Assembly: GCA_024345305.1 (NCBI GenBank)
Contig: BRON01000005.1
Coordinates: forward strand, 620,001-684,000
Reading direction: 5' to 3'
DNA from: Mrakia gelida
Taxonomy: Eukaryota > Basidiomycota > Tremellomycetes > Cystofilobasidiales > Mrakiaceae
Length of the DNA stretch: 64,000 bases
Within the stretch, counting starts at the first letter, position 1, and every line of letters starts with the position of its first letter. The notes beneath the pieces were generated by a model. The model was not told the DNA's origin. It did no database searches and worked only from the letters and a program-made list of their open reading frames with translations. A program made the position numbers and the translations under genes. Positions 35,738 through 46,313 of the stretch are shown here, one piece after another.

Positions 35738-36706
35738 CTTGAAAGAGAGAAAGAAGGACGAAAGGGAGGGAGGAGGGAGAGATGTAGTCGAGGGAGCTTG
35801 GGAGGAGGGGAGGAGGAGAGAGGGCGATTTGCAAGGTCCCCCTCCTTGCTTCCCCAGTGACGCGGTTGAACCTGTTCAAACAGAAAAATTGTTCATATGT
35901 CCTCCTCGAGGTCCAAGCTCAGAAAGAGAGCTAGATGGCAGAAAAGGTTTTCGAGACTGAAGAAAGAAGGAAAAACAGCCAAAGAGTCAGCCCTCGAGCT
36001 CGCGTTTTCAGCCCCCCCCGTCCATCGATCTATCTTCGAGCTCGGAACCCCTCTCCGCGAAAGCTCGCTTCCCAGCGTGGAGGAAAACCTTCGATCAGTA
36101 GTCGAGTCGGCTCCAGGAGTGATCACCTGCATGTCCGTGGAGTGAGAGAGAGTGGGAAAGAGGCTGGAAAGAGGGAAAACATCGACGCGGGTCTGGTCGA
36201 GATGCGTTCTCGACGAAGGAGGTCTACAAAAATTCGCGAAGACTCATGATATAGTGTACAGCCTGCGGATACACTGGCAAAGAAGTCCCAAGGTCTGAAA
36301 CAGAGGTCGCGAAGGAAGAGAAGGACGAAGACAGCGAACTCATGCGACGACTTGTCCCTCCGATCCACGACGCGTCTTGCTGAGACCCTGAGCGACGATT
36401 TGAACAGCCAGAAGCTGGTTTGAGTGATGCAAAAGTATATGTGGTTCGCGACCAACACTTCGACCAGGCCCTCTCGAAGTTTCTTTCCCTCTCGTGGGAG
36501 AACACGACGCGTCGCGCTCTCGCCAGACGTCGTCGACCGGGCTGTGAGAGTCCAGTGAGGTTGTATCCTGGGTAACCTAGATAATCGAGATAGGTTGTAT
36601 AGGTTATGCACAATCGACAAGGGAAGAGCGGGAGACTATACGAGGGAGGCGGTCGAAACGAGATGGAAAACGAAGGGAAGACAGCGGTCGGCGAAGGATG
36701 CGAGGT
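35738..36706. other. Glycosidase 5' leader and B2 3' flank
   Basis: 969 bp. On the minus strand, acceptor-like signals (gctgactct...ttcttcag near 35965, tgtttgaacag near 35872) suggest one or two introns in the glycosidase 5' UTR. The part from 36240 to 36700 is locally more AT-rich, with two copies of AGGTTGTAT (about 36559 and 36592). No gene was seen. Confidence 0.35.
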
Positions 36707-38339
36707 TCAGGAGGATGTGTTTGACTATAGGATAGAAAGAGAAGAGAGAGAGACAAATCAGCGTCGTGAGGCAGAGACACAGAGGAGTTCGAGGGGGAGG
36801 GAAGAGCGTAGAAAGAGGAGGAGAGGACGAGAAGAAGAACGACGCGAACTCACGGTCTTGCTAATCGAAAAGACCGTTCCGTCCTCCAAATCCCAGCTCC
36901 ATGAGCCCGTTGAGATCCTATCCCTCTTCGTGGGGTCGGTTTCGAGTTGAGAGCGAAGGTTGACGAGGAAGGATGGAGGGAATCCGTAGAGACGCGTCGC
37001 CCTGGCGAGCTGGGGTCCGATGCTTCGCTCGATGCTGACGATGTCGCTTAGAAGGAGCTCACCTTTCTCGGGGAGCGAGGGGGAGTAGTAGATGGAGATG
37101 GATCTGCTGAGGTTGGACGGGAGGGAATCTCGGTACGGCGAGGTCCTGGAAGGGAGGGGGCCGATGTTGACTTCGGTTGGGACCCGGATCTCGAGAGGAT
37201 GAACGTCCCCCAGCAGGACTTCGCCACAGAGGTCGTTCCTCTCAATCTCCACAGAGCTGGTGAGCGATTCCTTGATCCAGTCGTCGACGGCGTCCTCCTC
37301 CGCGGTGTCGTCGAGTTCTTCCCTCCGAAGGGCGAAGTCGTGGTGCACCTCTTCAAGCGCCATGTCTCTCTCCATGTCGTCCTCTTAAACCGACCTCAGA
37401 AGCTGAAGAAACTCCGGCCTCTGGGATGGAGGGGTGTGGTCTCTCTGGTTGAGTAGACAGAAGACGTCGAGTTCTCGGTTGCTGGGGAAGTCGAGAGGGA
37501 GGAGGTGGCCGTGCTCGTCCTCGTTCTCTACGTCGGAAAAGTTGGGGATGAGAGGAGGTTCGACTCCGAGGACGATGGAGAACTGAAAGACCGCCAGCAG
37601 AAAAGGGAAATGAGGGTTTGAGCATGTCAGCTGTGTTGTTCTCCGAGCGAAACGAGGACTCGGCGACGCGTCGACGGAAAGGAGAGAAGACGACGCTCAC
37701 CTCCTTGACCAACGACCACCGCTCCCTTCCCAGTTCTCCAGCGAAGAGTCCTTCCTCGGGATCGAAGAACGTGGTGTAGTGCGAGGGTCGAGAAATGGTG
37801 ATGGATTTGTAGAAGAGGGGGACGCAGAGCTCTCGGAACCCTTTGGAGATGCGAAGGAGGGAGGAGGTTCCGACGAGATGGAAGGGATCCGAGGTAGGCG
37901 TGAGCTTGCAAGGTCGAAGGAAGGCGTACTTGAGGATCCGCTCGATGACCTCGACGGGTAGAGCTGAGGAGACGCGACAAGGAAGAACAGGAAGAAGGGG
38001 GGAGAGGGATGGGACGAAGGAAAGGTCAGCTCCAGAGCACAACTCGTTCGTTCCTTCTCTTCCTTGTAGCGCCCCGCTTGGGATGGGGAAAGAGATTTAC
38101 CGGGTCGAGGGGAAGAGGATATCTGAGATTCGGTGGCATGGCTCGTCCCTAGCTCCTTGAAGGTCTGTAAGGAGGGGAAAGAGAGGAGAGAGGTGAGCTC
38201 AAGGGAGGAGGGAGAGGCTTCGGAGACGAGCGATGAACGAAGAGCCCACAGCAGGAAGATCGGATGGAGTTTTGGGTCCATCTTCAAGAGCGGGCTGAGA
38301 GGTTTGCCCTCTGATGTCTGTATCGGTTGCTGAGTCCAT
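36707..38339 (-). pseudogene. F-box-like family, type B copy B2, with an in-frame TAA
   Basis: It starts at 38339 (MDSATDTDIRGQTSQP) and has the same exon order as B1: two short exons, the F-box-like exon (LPVEVIERILKYAFLR, RISKGFRELCVPLFYKS), then FSIVLGVEPPLIPNF. At 37385-37387 a TAA stops the frame after EFLQLLRSV, where B1 has TTA (Leu). Beyond it the same frame stays open for about 200 codons (RDMALEEVHHDFALR, WSWDLEDGTVFSISK) to a normal donor. A last exon SNTSS ends at TGA 36707-36709. This is a single nonsense change in an otherwise well-kept gene: recent pseudogene, truncated product, or an error in the sequence. Its first donor is gtgggc rather than gtgagc. Confidence 0.65.
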
Positions 38340-38575
38340 ATCCGAGTTGAGAGGCTGGATGGGAGTCGGTAGAGAAGGATGGCCTGACCCCGACGAAATC
38401 GACTCCTTCTTCCTCGAGTCCTCGCTTCCTCTTCTTCCGCCACGACCACGACCCCCTCAGAAACTGTCTTCCCTCAAACGTCCAGTCCGACCTCATCTAC
38501 AAGGTCCCGTCCATCCTCAACCGTCATTCGTCGGCAGCTTTTCCTCTCGAAACTCCTTCAAACAGCAGCGACAAC
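38340..38575. promoter_or_regulatory. Bidirectional promoter of A/B cassette 2
   Basis: 236 bp between the B2 start (38339, minus) and the A2 start (38576, plus). It aligns by eye with 22809-23042 reversed, at roughly 80% identity with few gaps. The two ends nearest the start codons and the block at about 38475-38510 are the best kept. Confidence 0.65.
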
Positions 38576-39990
38576 ATGGATCTCTCTTCCCTTTCATCCT
38601 CCCCTCCTCCTCCTCTCGACCCCTCCATGGCTTCAGGAACCACGTCCGAACTCGCTCATGACAACGGGACAGTCCTTTCCGGTGAGCATCCTCTCCTCGT
38701 CTTCAGGGTTTTACTCGAAGTACAGGGATAGTCGAGAGAGAGCAGGAGGAAGGACCACTCGAGCTCATCTCGCAAGCAGGATCGCTCACTCTCACCCTCT
38801 TCCTCTTCCCTCCCTCTTCTCGCTTCCACAGTCCCTCTCGAGGTCCTCGAACGGATTCTCCGATACACCTTCCTCCGACGAACCATCCTCTCACCCACCT
38901 CGGATCCTTACCCTCTCCGTGGAACCACCCATCTCCTCCTCGTCTCCAAAGCCTTCCGCGAGCTCTGCATCCCCTTCTTCTTCGAGCATCTCACCATCGC
39001 CCGTCCCTCCGACTACATCACCTTCTTCGACCCTCAGGAGGGAATCTTCGTCGTAGGAGAGGAAGGGAGGAGGAGATGGAGCTTCGTCAGGGCTCTCGGC
39101 TTCGGATGGGGGGTCCATCCTCCCTCCGTCTTCCCTCGCGTCGACGGCGAGTCTTGGATCGTTCCTCTTCGAGCTCCGGGAGGGACTCGGACCCGAACCG
39201 TCGGCTTCTTCAACAAGGAAGTTCAAGGCTCAACTCCTGACGGATCCGAACTCCAGGCGATGGATCTGGCCCTCGCGGACAGCGGGACTCGAAGTCGCGC
39301 GCTCGCCGAGGCGGAAGAAGAGTTCCACCAGTCGCCCTACTTCACGAACGGCGGTCGTCAGATGGAGGAATGGGCCAAGTTGACGCTCGGATGGACACTC
39401 GAGGAGGAGATCCGGGATGCTATCCAGTACAAGGCAAAGGAGGCCATCTTCGACGCGCGAGAGACCTTCTACGCCAAACTCCTTCACGCCGAACCTCGAT
39501 CCCACTTCGCCTTCCACCTCTCGGACTCCGCGGAACACCTCTCTCATCTCAACTCCGTCATCTCCATGATGGACCCTCCTCCTTCCGCTTCCCTTTCGTT
39601 TTACCGAAATCCGACCCCAACGTCCGCGGACAATGAACTCCTCGCGGAACTGTTCTCCCAGTTCTGTGAGGTCATCCTGCTCGGCCCTATTCGTCTTTTC
39701 GGATATTCGACGTCGGAGAAACCATCTTTCCTTCGTGGGTTGTTCGAGGAAGGGGGGGAAGGGAGCTGGTGCTTCGCTCTGGATTCGGAGGATCGTCTCT
39801 TCGTTCTTCACGAAAAGGTGAGTGTCAGCTTTCCTCTCGCCTCGAGACTCTTGGTAATTGATACTGACTTTATGTTTCTCTCCGCCCGTAGCAGCTCGAA
39901 CGATACCAAGCGATAGACAGCGGTCGCTTCCGTCGCGTCGACAAGTCGATGGAGTTGGAGTTGCTTGGGGAGCAGGGACCTGTTGGTTGA
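38576..39990 (+). CDS. F-box-like family protein, type A copy A2 (intact)
   Basis: The start at 38576 (MDLSSLSSSPPPPLDP) is followed by a first intron (donor after GTVLS at about 38681, acceptor at 38831). The F-box-like exon (VPLEVLERILRYTFLR, LLLVSKAFRELCIPFFFE, IARPSDYITFFDPQEG) reads on without a stop through FAFHLSDSAEHLSHLNSV to DSEDRLFVLHEK. A final intron joins QLERYQAIDSGRFRRVDK, ending GEQGPVG at 39988-39990. I translated this exon by hand and found it fully open. It matches A1 along its length and is the intact counterpart of A3. An SCF adaptor role is inferred from the N-terminal box only. Its 3' end is 26 bp from the converging RING gene. Confidence 0.7.
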
Positions 39991-40016
39991 GATATGCGTG
40001 GCTGCTTGGTGGGAGG

Positions 40017-42289
40017 TCAGGAGGTTCGATGGGTTTTAGGATTGATGAGGTTGATGCTGCCGAACTGGTTCGTGATAGGGTTGGCGAAGGAGGGACTCGG
40101 GGCTCGCGCGGGTCGACGCGACTGACTCGAGGTTCGGCTCGAACGACAACTTCTTTCAGAGACGATTCGAAGCGTTGAAAACGAGATTGGACATGCTACG
40201 ATGGTGATGAATACATACAAAGTGATGATGCGAAAGTGGAAAAAACGATGCATGGGAGCGAACTGACTCGACCTCGACGTCCCTCTCTTCCTCTTTACCA
40301 CTTCTCCTCCCTCGACCTTCTCCTCGCTGACCTCGACGACCTTCGAGCAAACAGGACACCTTCCACTCTTTCCCGTGAGCCAGGGATCGATGCAAGCGGG
40401 CTGAGGAGTGGACGAGGACGAAGAACGATGAGGGTCAGCTTCGATTCGAGACGCGTTGAGAACGACGGAAACGAAGAGAGAGCGAGACTCGACGCGTCGA
40501 ACGGACGAGGGGAAACGAAGACTTACCTGAAAGGCATGTCCACACCCAATCAAAGCTCTCACGACCTCTCCTCCTTCCCACTCGGTTCCGTTCCCGTTCT
40601 CTCGAAGGTTGGGAGGTTCGAAGTCGAGGAGGCAGACTGGGCACGACGCGCGATTCTTCGGGAGGTGAAGGGCTGGGTGGCGGAGGTTCTTTTCGGAAGG
40701 GAGGTTATCGGGGGATGCGAGGGGGCAGAGAGTGGTTGGAAGAGGGATGAAGATGAAGAGAGGGATTTTGAGGAGGAGGAAGGTTTCGAGAGGAGGTGCT
40801 GGGAGGGTAGCTGCTGATGAGGGATGAGGTGGTGGGGAGATATGGGTTCGGATGGCCTGAAGAGGTCAAGAGGAAGAGAAGGTCAGGGAAGGGAGTCAGC
40901 TCCACTAGAAAAGGCGAGCTGAGGTTCGAACGAAACGAGACGCGACGCGACTCACTCTCAACGCCCAACCTCCCACTCCGACGATCAAAACGACGACGAC
41001 GATCTCCAGCACCAGCCCATAAGCGACGCAGATGCCTCCGAGAACTCCCCACCAGAGGAGGGGTGCTGAGTGTCGACAGTCGGCCTGTATGGCGGAGAGA
41101 GGGACAAGGATGTTTCCGAGGACGAAAAAGAGGAGGGTCGTGAAGAGGCATGCGAGGGAGAGTCTATAAGAGCAAAAAGGGGCAGAGCAGTCACCTTCTG
41201 TTCGACAGAAGTCGTCGGTATCTATGATACTGACTTTGGGCCAACGATGTCGAAGACTCGAGGCAGAGTGAGAGGTTGAGGAGGAGCTGGCTCGTCGGAC
41301 GACGTGCTCGTCGAGGGAGAGCGAACCCTCGTCGAGCCTGACAGCCCTGAGAACGCAGTCGCTGCTGAGTCTCTGCTCGGACAAGCGAAAGTGTACATAA
41401 GTCAGTTTACTCCTCGTTGGAAGAATAAATAGAGCGAAAAGGAGCGAAGGAACGTACTCTCTTTCCCTCCTCCCTCTAGCCTCCTCCAAGTCGCTCGACG
41501 ACTCGTCCCCACCCTCCGAGCTTCGTTCCTCTCTCGAGACCTTCTCCCTCCTCACATACAGCCACACACTCGTCGGCCAGCAAATTCCAACTCGGATGAT
41601 GTGAACGACGAGCCAGGCTTGAAGCGGGTATTTGGCGGGGCAGGCTGAGGCTTGGACGATGGACGGCGACGTTGGTGAAGGGGTCGTGCGAGCGAGAACG
41701 AGGACGACCGTGAGAGCGACGATCTGTTCGAAGTGAGGAGGAGCGGATAACGTGGTCAGCTTCCAGAGTTGAGAAGATCAGGGCTGTGGGAGAGGGAGGA
41801 AAGTGTCGAGCTCACTTGAGTGACCGCCATCGTTCCCTTGAGCCAGACGACTGAGATCCCACCCTTCCCGAACGCTTGGAGCTTCGCCATCGTTTCCTTG
41901 AACGTCGGAGAAGCTCCTCTTCCCTTCCCAGTCTCTCCCTCGACGAGTTCCACTGTCGTTGCGGGAGGAGGAAGCTCTTGAACGATCTCAGGTCCGGAAC
42001 CTCCTTCCTCCTTTGAACCCTCCCTCCTCCCTCCCGTCCCAACCGTTGCCTCCTCCCTCCTAGACGTCTGAGCTCCAGCCTTTGGAGAACGGAACTCGAA
42101 GGTCGGTATGCTAGCTGATCCAGAGGACTTGGTGTCTCGAGAGGAGGAGGGTGAGAGGGAGGAAGATTCGGTGAGAACTCGAGCTCGAGCTCGTTCAGGG
42201 GAGGGAGGAGGGGTTGGTCGAGACGAGGTGGTTGAACGAGTCGAGCGAGACGACGAGAGGGAAGGAGCGTCTTTTGATGGGAGGGTCAT
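40017..42289 (-). CDS. Multi-pass membrane RING-H2 finger protein
   Basis: Likely membrane-bound ubiquitin E3 ligase. It starts at 42289 (MTLPSKDAPSLSSSRS). A long Ser/Pro-rich N-terminus is followed by about four hydrophobic segments: IVALTVVLVLA, WLVVHIIRVGICWPTSVWL, SLACLFTTLLFFVLGNILVP and LEIVVVVLIVGVGGWAL. A C-terminal RING-H2 then reads CPVCLLDFEPPN, ALIGCGHAFQPACIDPWL, GRCPVCSK; the Cys/His order C-C-C-H-H-C-C-C is complete, with one ring intron between HAFQ and PACID. A basic tail (VVKRKRGTSRSS) runs to a stop at 40017; the last 60 residues are of low confidence because an unrecognised intron could shorten them. The topology predicts the RING in the cytosol if the N-terminus is also cytosolic. 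Confidence 0.72.
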
Positions 42290-42924
42290 CGAACCGAGAG
42301 GCGAAGGAGGGAAGGGGAGATGGTGGTCGAACGCTGTTGGCGGTTTGGCGAGAGCGAGGGAAGGGAAGGTGAGGTTGACCTTTCCACTCTTGGTCGAAAC
42401 TGAAACAAAGCGAGGGGAAAGAAGGCGCGCGCGAAGACATTTCTATCAACGAGCCGCCTCTTGGAGAGAGTGGTCCTCCTGCTATCTACGGACCGTACTA
42501 CGAGGCTGTGTTGTTGTCCTGCAGTGGTACTGGCGAGGTCGAGGGAACAGCGTCAGTACAGACGCTCGCGGAGAGGAAGAGGGAGCGAAGGGCGTTCAAA
42601 GTCGACTTACGCAAAGCAGGTATGCTGGCGAAGAGAAGTCGGGATGACCTATCCATGGCTTCCTCCGATCCCGTACTAGATTCACATTCCTAAGCGGCGA
42701 AGGAGCGGAAGAGGCGAGAGGAGATCAGGGACTCGAGAGATCGAGAGTGAGAACGCGAGATGGTCGACTCACCCTCGTTCACGCTTCCTCGTTTCGTCGA
42801 GACCAGCTCGGAGACGTAGAAGTTCCTGGAGAAACGAATGCGGGAAAATGGATCAGTCTCGAGATCGTGGCACGTTCAAGAAGAGAAAGGGAAGCAGAAG
42901 ACGAGGACGACGCGCGACTCACCC
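42290..42924 (-). other. BTB2 3' region with a spliced untranslated exon; RING gene promoter
   Basis: Directly after the BTB2 stop an intron donor (GG, then gtgagt) leads to an exon-like block at about 42832-42780, which has a ttctccag acceptor and its own gtgagt donor. This repeats the arrangement found behind BTB1. The rest serves as the RING gene promoter. Confidence 0.4.
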
Positions 42925-43773
42925 TCAGAACGTAAACTCCCTCGCCGCGTCGTACCAGCTGTACCCCTGCACGCCCTGAACCTTCTGGAGAATTCGACTA
43001 AACTTCTTAATCATCGGGATACCCAACCTCTCGAGCTCCTCCTCGGTGAGATCGTCCAAGCAGGGGTTCATCACCCCGGACGTGATCCTGACGCTGGGAT
43101 TGTTGCCCGCTCCATAGATAGTAGATCCGACCAGCACAGCGAACGACGAGCCCGAGGTCGAGTCGAACGAGGTCGCAGGCGAGGCGAACTTCTGAAGATG
43201 GCCGCCGAACTTCTCGATGGTCTGACGAGCGAGGGCGAGGTGACCCTGCTCGTAGGCGAGCAACCAGAGTTGGAGGAGGGAGGGTTTGGTCTTGTAGCCG
43301 GTTGCTGTTGCTGTGCCAGGGTAGTAGGTTTGGAGGGCTTCGGAGAGGTAGGCTTTCGAAAGGTTGACGGAGAGGGTGGTAGCCTTGTACTTCTTGGCTA
43401 GTTTGAGGATCGAGAGGACGGTGGAGTAGGAGAGGAGACGTCTGGGGAGATGGGAGGGATGGATTTGTTGAAGGAAGAGGTTGAGCTCCTTCGAAGTTTC
43501 CTCCAGTTCGATGATCGTCGGGTTGGAGTTCGAGGGTAAGGCGTTTGCGATGAGCTCTACGAAGACGGGGGAAGCAGCTTGGAGGTAGAATCGCTGGATC
43601 TTGAAGTGGACGAGATCGCTCGAGACGAGCTCGACGTCGGCGGAGGGATCGTTGAAGAGGTCGGAGACGGTGGAGGTAGGAGATCCATCCCGGTTGGCGA
43701 GAGGGACCGAGGGAGATGCGGGAGATGCTTTCCTCTATTTGGAACCCGAAGCGACCTCGGGAGGTTGGGACAT
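42925..43773 (-). pseudogene. BTB/POZ-like protein, copy BTB2, with an early in-frame TAG
   Basis: Paralogue of BTB1. The start at 43773 matches it (MSQPPEVASGSK), but codon 13 is TAG (43735-43737) where BTB1 has an AAG lysine. After the stop the frame is clean for 270 codons: RKASPASPSVPLAN, DLFNDPSADVELVSSDLV, FKIQRFYLQAASPVFVELI, LLAYEQGHLALARQTIEKF, and the shared end GYSWYDAAREFTF with TGA at 42925-42927. No good ATG lies soon after the stop, and I found no clear upstream coding exon that could splice onto the AG of the TAG, although AAATAG followed by AGG is acceptor-like. So either a nonsense allele of a preserved gene or an unrecognised first exon. It is head-to-head with the MYND gene at 44206. 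Confidence 0.6.
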
Positions 43774-44205
43774 CGTCGGGGAGGGAGGGAGGGAGCTCGA
43801 GGGCTGAATGAAGGAGGAAGACGAACGGTGAGCTTTATGTGGAGAGATGGAGCTCACGGAAGTCAAGGGTCTGATGCTATGATATGCTGAGCGTGCTCTG
43901 AGACGGTTTTGGGAGTCCGGGCTAGTTTGAAGGGTGAATAGAAGGTCGTCGCTTTGAGGGAGGGAAGGGGACGAGCTCGAAACTCGAGTTCCCCATCGAC
44001 CAACACAACCTTCCCTCGCCTTCTTTCGACTTCTTCCACCTCGCATCACTGCTGTACTACTAGAGTGAGCCCTGTTCAGATTTGAGCTCCGTCGAGTCTG
44101 TCTCGACGGTTGTTGATCGAATCTGGACTCTTCCAAAGACGAATCGCGGCGAGCTCACCTCTACCCTCCTTCCCGTTCACCTTCTTCTCTCCAGCTCCTA
44201 AGATC
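43774..44205. promoter_or_regulatory. Divergent promoter, BTB2 / MYND2
   Basis: 432 bp between opposite starts. If BTB2 has an alternative first exon it should lie here; I could not find a convincing one. No other gene was seen. Confidence 0.4.
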
Positions 44206-45454
44206 ATGTCTTTGATACCCTTCACGCCCGACGAGTACTTTGCCGTCTTGAACGACAAGCAAGGTTCCTCTCCTAAAGCGTTCGAAATGGTGAGTATCCT
44301 AGCAGACGCTCTCTTCCCATCGCAATCTCCCGTCTAACCTCGCTTTCACCCGCTTTCCCGTCAGACCTACGCCGTTTTCATCGAGGACGTTTTATCCCAG
44401 AACCTCATGGGGTTCACAGTACGTGGAACGAACTCTCTCAATATCTCAATCTTGGGGGCGAGAAGCTCACATCGATTCGGTGTTTCCCGCGAGCAGGAGG
44501 AACTCGCCGCTCGACACCTCCCAGCGCTCGCAGAGAACTACAGAGCCGAGCTTGCAGCTTTCCCGACCTTCGATCTCAAGGATCGTATCAACAGAGCTGT
44601 CATCTTCAACCTCGGAGGAGCAACACCAGTCCCCTCGTTCCTTCGGTTCGCTCGAGACCACCAAGGAGCCGGACTTTTGCTTCGAGATCTCCTCAAGTCG
44701 CTACCCAAGCAGCTTCCTCAGGTCGTTGTTCTTCAAGGGTCTTACGTACGTCAAGTTAGTTCTTTCATAACCTCGAGATCGAGAGCTCATCCACCTCTTC
44801 ACTCTTCCTCTCAAAACAGGCAGACGAGTCCGACGCGTTCAGTGCAGCTCTCTACCTCCGCGACGTCTCCTCCCTCCTCGCCACTCTCCTCACCGTCTGT
44901 CCTGATGCCACAACCGTCCTCGAAGAGGCCAACTCCTTCGACCCCTTCCTTCCAAACTGGTTCGAAAGCCTCGCCTACGCCCTCCGACGCGCTTCGTCGG
45001 ACGACAGCTTCGAAGCGAAGGGCTCAGAGGAGCAGACCGTCAAGAGGCTGTTCCTTATCTTCCTGGCCTTAACACAGAGGAGTATTGGGGCTCTCAGCAT
45101 GGTGATGGGTCCCGAGTGCGGAGATCCGCAGAACATGGTTGTGACGAGGTCGGGTTGCGAGCTGGCGATGGGAGGAGAGTGCACGAGCAAGGTTCAGTTG
45201 ATGGATTGTGGGAGGGTGAGCTCTTCCTTTCCAGTCTATGGGATCTCAATCCGAGCTGACCCTTCTCTTCGAACTCGACAGTGTAAAGCAGTTCGATACT
45301 GCTCGAAAGGTTCGTTCGATGAGCGACGCGTCTTTCGGACCTCCTTCCTCCTTCGACCCGTCTGACGTCTTTTCACGTCTTTCGCTCTCGAACAGAACAT
45401 CAGTCAGAACACTGGAAGATTCACAAGCGGCTCTGCTTCAAACCGACGTGGTGA
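44206..45454 (+). CDS. MYND-type zinc-finger protein, copy MYND2
   Basis: It starts at 44206 (MSLIPFTPDEYFAVLND) and has five or so exons. A helical body (ELAARHLPALAENYRAELA, GLLLRDLLKSLPKQLPQ, RLFLIFLALTQRSIGALS) is followed by a C-terminal MYND finger: CTSKVQLMDCGRCKAVRYC, then SKEHQSEHWKIHKRLC. The second half of the finger is complete (CGRC, YCxxxH, HWxxHKxxC); the first CxxC is not standard, with single cysteines at CELAMGGEC. The stop is at 45452-45454, after FKPTW. Length, layout and finger position match the gene at 10862-12158, so the two are distant paralogues. It is divergent from the BTB2 gene. MYND fingers recruit proline-rich partners; no specific function can be given. Confidence 0.72.
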
Positions 45455-46313
45455 TCGCCTCGAGTCGACGTGAGCTCCGTTCGTTCTGATTCTCGCGTTC
45501 GCGATCTTGTTTCTTCCAGCTCGGCCCGCACAAGCTGATCCACTGAAACTCTTCCCTCGCTCTCTTCCTTTATAATCTGGTTGGATATTTGGGACGTCAA
45601 GGATCGTCTCCACGATGTCAGTGGCAGCGTTCGCGCTCGTGCCTACTTTCACATCTTCTGTTTCTCTCCCGTCCGTGTCGCTTCGTATCTCCTCGATTGA
45701 ACTCGACTTGCTAGCTATAGACTACGACAGTATTGTACAGGCTGAACACTCCGGAGAGCTGATTCGACCTCGAAAACGAGAAACCATCAACCCCTCCTCC
45801 GACGTTCGACGACGCGTCGAAACAAATCAACCTCCCGCTCGTCTCCCTCCTCTTTCCCACCCCTTTTTCTTTCTTCCAAACTCAACCACCTTTTTTCATC
45901 TCCCACCTCACCCTTCGCCTTCCCCTTCCATCTCCTTCAACCCAAAAGAAGGCATCAAAAGATGCTTTCCTCAACGAGCTGAAACACTCCGAGGTCCCCC
46001 TCGCTTGCTCTCCTGCCCCTAACCACCAACACCCCTCTTTGCGCTCCTGCTTCCTTCCTTCCCTCGCCTCCCACCCCCAAAGATCCTTCTCCCCCTCGAC
46101 CCCCTTCGACTCTCAAACCCGACCGACTCTCTTCGTCCTCTGAACGTTCTCTACGGCAGGCCGAACCCAAGCATCCCCTTTCCCTTTCACCTCCTCTCCC
46201 CTCTCCTCCCTTCCCTCCCCTCCCTCCTCCCTTCTCGACAACACACCCCCTCCTCCCTTCGCCACTCTCCCATCTTCGGAGGATCTCTCCCAAAAAAACA
46301 CGCACAGCAGCAG
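45455..46313. other. Promoter region of the MSB1-like gene
   Basis: 859 bp. From about 45830 to 46290 the plus strand is almost pure pyrimidine with scattered A, a CT-rich leader typical of fungal 5' regions. One GACGCGTC at about 45810. No convincing gene was seen. Confidence 0.45.

Larger units (their letters stand above)
36707..39990. repeat. F-box-like A/B cassette 2, inverted duplicate of 21352-24647
   Basis: Unit of about 3.3 kb with type B on the minus strand and type A on the plus strand. It is the mirror image of cassette 1, with the same short promoter between the two starts and the same exon plan in both genes. Confidence 0.8.
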
